IMG/VR virus record: IMGVR_UViG_3300032296_001383 | Location: 1 to 53,836 of that record | Direction: 5' to 3' (one strand) | Origin: a virus | DNA: 53,836 bases | In this document: piece after piece, positions 7,566-13,764 of the stretch | Numbering within the stretch: position 1 is the stretch's first letter | Layout of the letters: every line of letters begins with the position of its first letter | The notes under the pieces: generated by a model | What the model was told of the DNA's origin: nothing | Seen by the model: only the letters and a program-made list of their open reading frames with translations | The model's database searches: none | Program-made: the position numbers and the translations under genes

Positions 7566-8758
7566 GATGGATTATTCTTCTATTCTTGTTTGCAAGCCCT
7601 CTGGTGGCCCAATTTACTTATTCTGGATACTTGTATAACGCAAACGGTTCTGGTGCCTCTAACGTGGCTGTGAAACTTTTTAAAAGTACAGCAGGGGCAA
7701 CTACAAAGACAGGGACGCTAACTAAGATAACATCAGGGATTCCTTCTGACAGAGGAAGAGGAACTTCTGTCTTACACTCAACCCTTAACACAGATGAGAA
7801 ATCAGTTGCCATAACTATTCCCTTTACAGTAAGTTATGCCGGTACAAACTACACAAGTGGACATGTTAACGCTAACTCATGGTTTACTTTTGGAACAACG
7901 TCTAGTTCTGGTTTTAACGGAAACGCAACAAGTCCTAACCAACCCACTATCCATATCGGATCGGTAGATAACGGTTCTACGGATAACAACGTTTCTTATG
8001 TTTCAACTGAAGCTTACACAGACGGTACCTACGGGGACGTGTTTAGAGTTAGGTATGAGGGAAACTGTAAATACAACCAAACAGGAATCAACTATGTTTG
8101 GGATTTGTATTTTATCAAAAATCAAACTGCAAAGCAAATAGCAGTTTGGAGAACATTCACAGCTGACGGCTCAAACCAAGAGGTAATGGGTATATCTACA
8201 GGTAGTGCTTGGATGGCAAGTACGTTAGTTACGGCAGGTACTTTTACTAGCACTAGTTGGGAGATAACCTCTACTTCAACTACAACAACCTCATCTAGTT
8301 CTTTAGATGCTACAGCGTATACTAACTCGTCAGGGTATTATTCTTTCTCAAGAACTACAGTTGCGGGGAATCAATTCACAATCCAAGTAGATGCTCCTAC
8401 TAGAATCCAAGCCTACCTAACAACAGATATCCAAGCTGTATCAAATATCATCTTAAACAAAGACGCTAGAAATGGGTTATCCTTCCACATGTTTGACGTA
8501 AATGACGACAAGGTAATTTCTGTTGCCGATAAGTATTATGTGGCAGCAAGAAAAGCTGGGAGATTTTCTAAATGGAGAACGGCACCAGATGTTCGTATCT
8601 TTACAACCACAGAGTACAATGCTATTAAAGCTGCCACAACAAACGTAAGAACAACCTACCCAGGAGTCACTAATCATACAACCTCAACCTTAACTAGTGG
8701 CGGAACTTTAAATTTATACATCATAGCTCCCGGCTATGCAGGACAAGTAACTTACTAA
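7562..8758 (+). CDS. secreted fibre-like protein with a dockerin-like C-terminus
   Basis: A 398-residue protein; signal peptide 1-16 with Gln17 mature. Residues 17-60 and about 245-285 look like carboxypeptidase-regulatory-type beta modules. Residues 84-200 contain a surface-fibre pattern (IPFTVSYAGT...NSWFTFG...IHIGSVDN...FRVRYEG) that I associate with phage tail-fibre proteins. Residues 288-336 are dockerin-like (FDVNDDKVISVAD, KAGRFSKW) and the following stretch (TTTEYNAIKAATTN) is homologous to residues 319-335 of the 1663 protein. Unlike that protein it has no T9SS sorting domain. The start overlaps the preceding stop (ATGA). Confidence 0.65.
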   Translation: MRWIILLFLFASPLVAQFTYSGYLYNANGSGASNVAVKLFKSTAGATTKTGTLTKITSGIPSDRGRGTSVLHSTLNTDEKSVAITIPFTVSYAGTNYTSGHVNANSWFTFGTTSSSGFNGNATSPNQPTIHIGSVDNGSTDNNVSYVSTEAYTDGTYGDVFRVRYEGNCKYNQTGINYVWDLYFIKNQTAKQIAVWRTFTADGSNQEVMGISTGSAWMASTLVTAGTFTSTSWEITSTSTTTTSSSSLDATAYTNSSGYYSFSRTTVAGNQFTIQVDAPTRIQAYLTTDIQAVSNIILNKDARNGLSFHMFDVNDDKVISVADKYYVAARKAGRFSKWRTAPDVRIFTTTEYNAIKAATTNVRTTYPGVTNHTTSTLTSGGTLNLYIIAPGYAGQVTY

Positions 8759-8759
8759 A

Positions 8760-9203
8760 ATGAAAACTATACTATTCACCCTCGTATCCTTAATGGCTCT
8801 TAACCTTCAAGGACAATCCTACAAAGTAGATTCAGTAACATCTACAGCTAGTGTAACTGATATTGCTGGCAGACCAATTACATTCGGTGCACAAACAACC
8901 CTTGAGCAGTTGATTGCAGACAAATTTAGTTTGTCCGACACAGGTCAAATTGTAAAAGTGCAGATTTACTCTATTGCAATGCCAGAAGAATTGGTCAACA
9001 TTATTGGCATCCAATTACTGAAGAGAGATTACATTGTTTCTGTTAGACTGTCAGTAGGAGATAAAGTTTACGAAGCCCAAGCCAAGAAAAGAGTGTTTGT
9101 CAATGCAATGTTCTTGACAGTCGAGCAAATCCCCCACAACAAAAAAGCCTATTCAAAAGCGTTGGAGAAGTCTTTAGCTGCAGCTGTTGCTCAGATGAAA
9201 TAA
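8760..9203 (+). CDS. small exported protein of unknown function
   Basis: A 147-residue protein with a signal peptide (LMALNLQG before Gln19). The mature part is an alternating alpha/beta sequence without cysteine clusters or membrane segments, ending in a helix KALEKSLAAAVAQMK. It is the last gene of the operon and lies one base after the previous stop. I do not recognise a family; a periplasmic helper or chaperone for the CsgG-like/barrel pair is a guess from position only. Confidence 0.55.
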   Translation: MKTILFTLVSLMALNLQGQSYKVDSVTSTASVTDIAGRPITFGAQTTLEQLIADKFSLSDTGQIVKVQIYSIAMPEELVNIIGIQLLKRDYIVSVRLSVGDKVYEAQAKKRVFVNAMFLTVEQIPHNKKAYSKALEKSLAAAVAQMK

Positions 9204-9222
9204 TACACTCCTTCCAGAAACG

Positions 9223-9240
9223 AAAAATCTATTAGATTTT
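9223..9240. terminator. AT-rich terminator hairpin, best read for the minus strand
   Basis: A 7-bp stem (9224-9230 with 9234-9240) around a 3-nt loop. On the minus strand it is followed by a run of five T. It closes the predicted minus-strand RNA, and in the plus direction it may also stop the export operon 20 nt after its last gene. Confidence 0.5.
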
Positions 9241-9471
9241 GTACCGTTTGTAACTTATAGTGCAGCAGTTTTGACCAAATGGATTTCTCCAAGTCTCTGT
9301 TGTGTCCACTTATTGCCTGGGATTGCCAGGTCAGAGCACTGCACATTTCGTTAATAACGTTTTGACACTATCGGAGAAACCTCTTTTCATCTCTAGGATT
9401 ACTCATACATCCGACTTCTGACCTGCTACCTACCATAAGCCCTCACAGGTGATCGTATTGAAACGGTGTCG
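9223..9471 (-). ncRNA. predicted structured non-coding RNA with pseudoknot
   Basis: About 249 nt without a supported ORF, transcribed from the minus-strand promoter at 9475-9504. The 5' end (complement of 9461-9467) pairs with the 3' end (9243-9249) in a 7-bp closing helix, immediately followed by a terminator hairpin. Inside are a long helix 9260-9265/9339-9344 that can continue as 9272-9276/9329-9333, small hairpins at 9316-9330, 9349-9359 and 9421-9450, and a 7-bp helix 9284-9290/9373-9379 that crosses the long helix, forming a pseudoknot. The 9316-9330 hairpin competes with 9272-9276/9329-9333. It matches no RNA class I recognise (no tRNA, tmRNA or RNase P signature). Confidence 0.6.
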
Positions 9472-9474
9472 CTG

Positions 9475-9504
9475 CAAATATAGAAAGAAAATTGAATGGA
9501 GCAA
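9475..9504 (-). promoter_or_regulatory. consensus minus-strand promoter of the structured RNA
   Basis: On the minus strand, TTG (complement of 9502-9504), a 19-nt spacer, and TATATTTG (complement of 9475-9482). This is exactly the geometry of the plus-strand promoters. Transcription should begin near 9471, at the base of the closing helix. It begins 4 nt after the stop codon of the minus-strand gene. Confidence 0.75.
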
Positions 9505-9508
9505 AGAA

Positions 9509-9775
9509 TTAATCTCCTGCAGCTACCTGAGCAGTGCTACTGTCAGTTCTCTGTGAGGGCATAGTGTCATACAAAAGCGTGTCAACGGTAAGGAAGACAA
9601 ACTCATACAGTAGCTTGTCTTTGTACTCTATACCTCGAATGTATCTTTTGAATGACTTGTAGAGATTTTTACTAAACACTTCCAGTTCTCCTGCTAGTCC
9701 TATCTCGTATTCTTTTAACTCATCAACGAGAAGTTCTACCAATTGTTTTTCTGTAGGGATCTTAGTTTTTTTCAT
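9509..9775 (-). CDS. small helical protein, unknown function, only minus-strand gene
   Basis: An 88-residue mostly helical acidic/basic protein (KQLVELLVDELKEYEIG...) with a polar C-terminus. Support for its reality: an AGGAG-type ribosome site before the ATG and a TATATTTG element (complement of 9790-9797) just upstream. It is divergent from the packaging operon and precedes the structured RNA on the same strand. It could be a regulator of the late switch, but there is no recognisable domain. Confidence 0.55.
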   Translation of the reverse strand: MKKTKIPTEKQLVELLVDELKEYEIGLAGELEVFSKNLYKSFKRYIRGIEYKDKLLYEFVFLTVDTLLYDTMPSQRTDSSTAQVAAGD

Positions 9776-9789
9776 GCAAGTCTCCTGTA

Positions 9790-9819
9790 CAAATATACTT
9801 TTATTTCAAAATTTGTCTA
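9790..9819 (-). promoter_or_regulatory. probable promoter of the minus-strand gene
   Basis: TATATTTG on the minus strand (complement of 9790-9797) lies about 15 nt before the start codon. At the usual 19-nt distance the -33 triplet is TAG instead of TTG, so it may be a weaker or activator-dependent promoter. Confidence 0.5.
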
Positions 9820-9870
9820 TTAATCTTTTAAGTTAAGATAGAATTAATCTACAAGATTATAACTTTAAAC

Positions 9871-9900
9871 TTGACTTTTTTTATTAGAATAGTATATTTG
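9871..9900 (+). promoter_or_regulatory. promoter of the packaging operon
   Basis: TTG at 9871-9873, 19-nt spacer, TATATTTG at 9893-9900. Faces away from the minus-strand promoter at 9790. The leader is very short and carries AACCAACC, a motif seen before other late genes. Confidence 0.78.
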
Positions 9901-9916
9901 TCTAAAACCAACCGAA

Positions 9917-10258
9917 ATGAAAGTCGCAAGAAAATACGAAGAAGGAGTCCAACTACACCAGTCATACATTGATATCTTGACTAGATTAGCTGGATACAGG
10001 TTGTCAGATTTACATACTAGTATCTTAGGTTACAGTTCTTACTTTGGAACTATTAACAAAGAAATCAAGGATGAGCTGGCTTCCAAGAACAACACTTCTT
10101 CACAAGTTATTGCTAATGCAATTACCAAGTTAAGAAAGTTAGGATTACTGGAAAAGAATGTGATTAACAAGAAACTATCCCCGAACCAAAAAGAGACAGC
10201 TTCAATTACATTGTTACTAAGTACCGCCAAGAATAAAGAAAATGCCACGATCTCTTGA
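9917..10258 (+). CDS. small winged-helix-like protein, possible late regulator
   Basis: A 113-residue protein. After a short N-terminus, residues about 35-90 fit a helix-turn-helix followed by a wing (EIKDELASKNNTSSQVIANAITKLRKLGLLEKNV), as in replication initiators and MarR-like regulators. It is the first gene after the divergent promoter region, which fits an autoregulator or a factor that directs late transcription. Overlaps the next gene by 17 nt. Family not identified. Confidence 0.5.
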   Translation: MKVARKYEEGVQLHQSYIDILTRLAGYRLSDLHTSILGYSSYFGTINKEIKDELASKNNTSSQVIANAITKLRKLGLLEKNVINKKLSPNQKETASITLLLSTAKNKENATIS

Positions 10259-10802
10259 AAAAAGTAGAAAGGAAGTAGAGTTTAAATCCTATGGGTTATA
10301 CTCGGAAGTTGCTAGGCAAGTTGATTGCACAGCATCAGATGTGGATACTATTTACTCTTGGTACATCAATAAGACCTTAGACCAGATGAACAACGAACCT
10401 TCCGTCAAAGTTTTCTTCAAAGGACTAGGTACTATTAAACTTGACTTTGCTAGAGGCTTAAGATATTTTCAAGGATACATCAGTAGTTTAGATCAGCAAG
10501 TTACTTTTTACTTAGATAAGAACAGACCGAGTTATTTACGTTTAAGTTTTTTGCTTGCCCGTCACAAAGCACTTTCCGAAACAATTACTACTACAAAACA
10601 AAGACTTGAGAAGTATAAAGAAATCGGAGCAATCAAAGAAGCCGGCTACATGAACAAACTAACCCGACTCGACCAACTTCAAAACCGACTTAATTTAATA
10701 TATGAATCCATTCAAAGAATACCTGAATTTGAGCAAAAAAGGACTGCAGAATGCGGACAAAGTGCTTCACGGAGTAACGAACAAGATTGCCAACCAATTT
10801 AG
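10242..10802 (+). CDS. HU/IHF-like N-terminus with coiled-coil C-terminus
   Basis: A 186-residue protein. Residues 14-75 show the HU/IHF sequence rhythm: a helix pair (EVARQVDCTASDVDTIYSWYINKTLDQM) followed by VKVFFKGLGTIKLDF, comparable to the conserved glycine-rich strand of HU proteins. Residues 100-160 are coiled-coil-like helices and the end is polar. crAss-like phages carry IHF-like subunits, so a DNA-bending or packaging role is plausible. The DNA-gripping arms cannot be confirmed by eye. Confidence 0.45.
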   Translation: MPRSLEKSRKEVEFKSYGLYSEVARQVDCTASDVDTIYSWYINKTLDQMNNEPSVKVFFKGLGTIKLDFARGLRYFQGYISSLDQQVTFYLDKNRPSYLRLSFLLARHKALSETITTTKQRLEKYKEIGAIKEAGYMNKLTRLDQLQNRLNLIYESIQRIPEFEQKRTAECGQSASRSNEQDCQPI

Positions 10803-11082
10803 ATTGTTAAGTAATGAGAAACAAGAGCTTATCGCAGAGAGGATGGAGATATGTCTCAACTGTCCTTACAACTCCAGAAACGCTAGAGAATCTGTGGAGT
10901 ATGCAGAACTTACAGGCAAGCAGTACGACACATCCAGGATTGAAGATCACTGTTCGTTTTGTGGCTGCATCCTTGACTTCAAAACCGCATCCCTTTCTTC
11001 GGATTGTGGTATAGCAGATTGGAATGAGGAAAATCCTGAAAAACAATTACCTTTAAAGTGGACAAAATATAACCCATCATAA
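10702..11082 (+). CDS. zinc-ribbon-like small protein
   Basis: A 126-residue protein with two cysteine pairs, CLNCP (after residue 50) and CSFCGC followed by a later DCGIADW, typical of small phage zinc-binding proteins found near terminase genes. The chosen start overlaps the preceding gene by 101 nt; I keep it because the N-terminal helix leading into ERMEICLNCP looks like part of the fold. A start at the internal ATG before EICLNC would remove the overlap. Function unknown. Confidence 0.6.
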   Translation: MNPFKEYLNLSKKGLQNADKVLHGVTNKIANQFRLLSNEKQELIAERMEICLNCPYNSRNARESVEYAELTGKQYDTSRIEDHCSFCGCILDFKTASLSSDCGIADWNEENPEKQLPLKWTKYNPS

Positions 11083-11083
11083 A

Positions 11084-11221
11084 ATGAAAACACAAGCACA
11101 ACCCAAACCAAAGACCATCATTAACCAGTGTGGTGGAAACAAAGGCACTAAATGCGCAGTAGAACTGTACATCATGCCTAACGATGGAAACATCAATGTA
11201 GCGAAAGCTATTAAGAAATAA
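11084..11221 (+). CDS. 45-residue Lys-rich protein
   Basis: ATG at 11084, one base after the upstream stop, and TAA at 11219-11221. The product has a basic, proline-containing N-terminus and two cysteines (NQCGG, TKCAV), then an acidic turn and a Lys-rich end. Tight placement between two coding genes supports it. No family recognised. Confidence 0.5.
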   Translation: MKTQAQPKPKTIINQCGGNKGTKCAVELYIMPNDGNINVAKAIKK

Positions 11222-11227
11222 TAGACA

Positions 11228-11440
11228 ATGGAAACCAACCAACCTATCAAGTCTAACCGTAAGGAGCTACCTGAGCCGCCAAGTACTTTTCAAGATGATT
11301 TATTTTCAACTATGAAAATATTTTGGAAAGCCGGGTACTCTTACGGGAAGACTGGTAACAATGAAGACTTCTATGCAAGGACGCTAGAAGACTTTATGAA
11401 TTTATCTTACCAAGAATTTTTGAAAAAATATGGCAGTTAA
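11228..11440 (+). CDS. small protein of unknown function upstream of terminase
   Basis: A 70-residue mostly helical protein, proline-rich at the start (LPEPPSTF) and aromatic-rich afterwards. It overlaps the next gene by 11 nt and is part of the string of small genes leading to TerL. No motif recognised. Confidence 0.55.
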   Translation: METNQPIKSNRKELPEPPSTFQDDLFSTMKIFWKAGYSYGKTGNNEDFYARTLEDFMNLSYQEFLKKYGS

Positions 11441-11747
11441 AAAGCAAACATACGTATCAGCCGAACTAGAATGGGCAGAGTCCAAGCTAAAGGAATGGCG
11501 TGACTACGTAGATAAGAATCCAATTGCGGAACTCAAAGACCGCATAGAATGGAAGCCAACTTCTAAGGGAGGAGCAATACCTATGGTCATTGCTTCCATA
11601 GAATCACAGATTAAGTCTCTCCGTGATACTATGAAAGAATATCTTTCCCTACTTGAGACTGTAGATAAACTCCGTGAGAAAGAAGAGCAAAAGACAGTTG
11701 CTCGTGGATCACAGGAAGTAAATGGACTAATGAAAAAATTCATGTAA
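11430..11747 (+). CDS. coiled-coil protein, candidate small terminase subunit
   Basis: A 105-residue helical protein; residues 10-35 and 55-90 are strongly charged coiled-coil-like (WAESKLKEWRDYV, SQIKSLRDTMKEYL). Its last base is shared with the first base of TerL. Small terminase subunits are usually short helical oligomers encoded directly before TerL, which is the main reason for this suggestion; there is no clear DNA-binding helix-turn-helix. Confidence 0.45.
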   Translation: MAVKKQTYVSAELEWAESKLKEWRDYVDKNPIAELKDRIEWKPTSKGGAIPMVIASIESQIKSLRDTMKEYLSLLETVDKLREKEEQKTVARGSQEVNGLMKKFM

Positions 11748-13756
11748 TGTATAATCTAGATAGTGCTGAATTCCTAATCAACATGAAGAGCATCCCGGAG
11801 GACGAAACCTCTGAGGAGTTTGAGGCGTTTTGGGAAAACGAGTATAAGAAGATTACGGAGGGAGTCACTATCAATGGATTCTATTTTTCCCCGTTTATTT
11901 ACTGGCATCTAAATTACGGCACGTTATACAAAGATGAGTTAGTTGGTGCCCGCAAAGTCCGTAGACTAGGCAAACCCCAACTGTGGGATAGTTATCTTCA
12001 GATAGATGAGTCAATAGGGAGAGCGGAAAGTCATGAGGATGGTATGAAAGGGCTGGTCATAGTAGGATCCCGTCGTATCTCCAAGACTATTATCACCTCT
12101 TCCTATATGGCTCACAAAGCCGTAACACAGTTTGGTAGTGACAATCTTATTTCAGCTCTAAACCAACCGGATTTAAGCAACACTACCCAGGCTGTAGATT
12201 TGGTTCTGCAGAACTTACCGAAGTACTTTAGATTCCTGCGTATCGAGGATGACTGGAAGCGTCAGGTTACATTAGGTTTCAAAGACAAAACCTCGAATAA
12301 GCGTAACGCCTTCTCACGCATACACGTGCGGAACTTTGATGAAGGAAACAATACGGAGGCAGCGGCAGGTCTTACCCTTTCTTCTTTTATGTTAGAAGAA
12401 GCCGGTAAGGGAAACATGCTTAACTGTCTGTCGGCTACTATTCCTTGTTTTGACTCAGAGTATGGATGGCGCTGTTCTCCGATTGTAATTGGAACATCAG
12501 GAGATATGACCAAGGCTTCTGACTTGGAAGAACTTTTCAATAACCCAGAAGCATACAACTTCCTTTCTGTAGAGGCAAATGAATCAGGAAAATCCTATGG
12601 TTTGTTTATCCCCGGCACTAAATCTCTGAAAGTACCTAGAGAGAATAAACCTTTAGGCTTATACCTAGGCAAGGAGGAATCTTCCGAACTAGATAATATT
12701 ACCATCTGGGTAAGTGACGAGGCTAAAGGTAAAGAGATGATTCTTAAGAACCGTGAGAACGTTAAGAAAGCATCCGGCCTTGAAGCATACTTAAAGGAGA
12801 TAATGTACTATCCTCTAACTCACGAGGAGTGCTTTATGGAAATGTCGCAAAACATCTTCCCGGTAGATCTTCTCCAAGAACAATTACAGAAGTTAACCAA
12901 CCAAGACATCAAGGGAGATAACGTAGAACTTTACCTGAAGCAAGACGGTAAGGTTGCTCACAAGTTTACCGACAAAAAACCCGTAGTCAACTTTCCAATA
13001 AAACCAGCAGATGACATAGAAGGATGTGTAGTGATTTGGGAATACCCAATCTCTGATGCTCCTTATGGTCTTTATACAGCAGGAACGGATCCTTACAAAC
13101 AGTCACAGGCACACTACTCTACTTCTTTGGGATCGACTTATATCTACAAGCGAGTTCATAACCTTTCAGGTGAAGGTTGGCAGAACATTGTAGTAGCTTG
13201 TTACACAGGTCGTCCTAAGAAAATCGAACAGTGGTATGAGACTACCAAACTCTTACTTATGTACTATAATGCTAAAACCTTGTGTGAAAACATGGATTAT
13301 GGTTTTATTCAGCATTGTGTAGAGAAAAACATAAGTCCTAAAGTCCTAGAAAGAACGCCTTCTTTCCTAACAGATATCCACCCTAACTCAATGGTTAATC
13401 GTGACTATGGAATTCACATGACCAAAGAAATTAAATCTTACTTACTAGGATTAATTATTGAATACCTAACTGAAGAGATAGATGTAGAGCGAGATAAAGA
13501 TGGAAATATCAGTAAAACTAGGTTAGGTGTATCTAGAATTTTAGACCCATTACTGTTAAAAGAATTGCTCAAATTTACACCAAAATTGAATGTTGACCGT
13601 ATTATTGCATTTGGATTGACACTAGCAATGTCCCGAACTCTTTATAATAAAATTACTATCCATAGTAATACTGAAGATGGTCGGATGAAAGAATACTTTC
13701 AATCCAGAAAACCTTTCTCACCATTTAAACAATCCTCAAGCTCACTATTTAGATAA
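11747..13756 (+). CDS. terL: terminase large subunit
   Basis: A 669-residue packaging motor and nuclease that pumps DNA into the capsid through the portal and cuts it at headful or site. The ATPase Walker A is GSRRISKT at 107-114 (a variant without the usual glycine before lysine). Walker B with the catalytic Glu pair is FMLEE at 214-218. The RNase H-like nuclease starts with AGTDPY (Asp448) and continues with ENMDYGF (Asp517). The length is typical for crAss-like phages, and the portal gene follows directly. Confidence 0.95.
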   Translation: MYNLDSAEFLINMKSIPEDETSEEFEAFWENEYKKITEGVTINGFYFSPFIYWHLNYGTLYKDELVGARKVRRLGKPQLWDSYLQIDESIGRAESHEDGMKGLVIVGSRRISKTIITSSYMAHKAVTQFGSDNLISALNQPDLSNTTQAVDLVLQNLPKYFRFLRIEDDWKRQVTLGFKDKTSNKRNAFSRIHVRNFDEGNNTEAAAGLTLSSFMLEEAGKGNMLNCLSATIPCFDSEYGWRCSPIVIGTSGDMTKASDLEELFNNPEAYNFLSVEANESGKSYGLFIPGTKSLKVPRENKPLGLYLGKEESSELDNITIWVSDEAKGKEMILKNRENVKKASGLEAYLKEIMYYPLTHEECFMEMSQNIFPVDLLQEQLQKLTNQDIKGDNVELYLKQDGKVAHKFTDKKPVVNFPIKPADDIEGCVVIWEYPISDAPYGLYTAGTDPYKQSQAHYSTSLGSTYIYKRVHNLSGEGWQNIVVACYTGRPKKIEQWYETTKLLLMYYNAKTLCENMDYGFIQHCVEKNISPKVLERTPSFLTDIHPNSMVNRDYGIHMTKEIKSYLLGLIIEYLTEEIDVERDKDGNISKTRLGVSRILDPLLLKELLKFTPKLNVDRIIAFGLTLAMSRTLYNKITIHSNTEDGRMKEYFQSRKPFSPFKQSSSSLFR

Positions 13757-13764
13757 TAATAACC

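Noticed and set aside
9204-9508. tRNA or tmRNA in the non-coding region
   Set aside because: No T-loop or acceptor-stem pattern on either strand; the folding is of another type.
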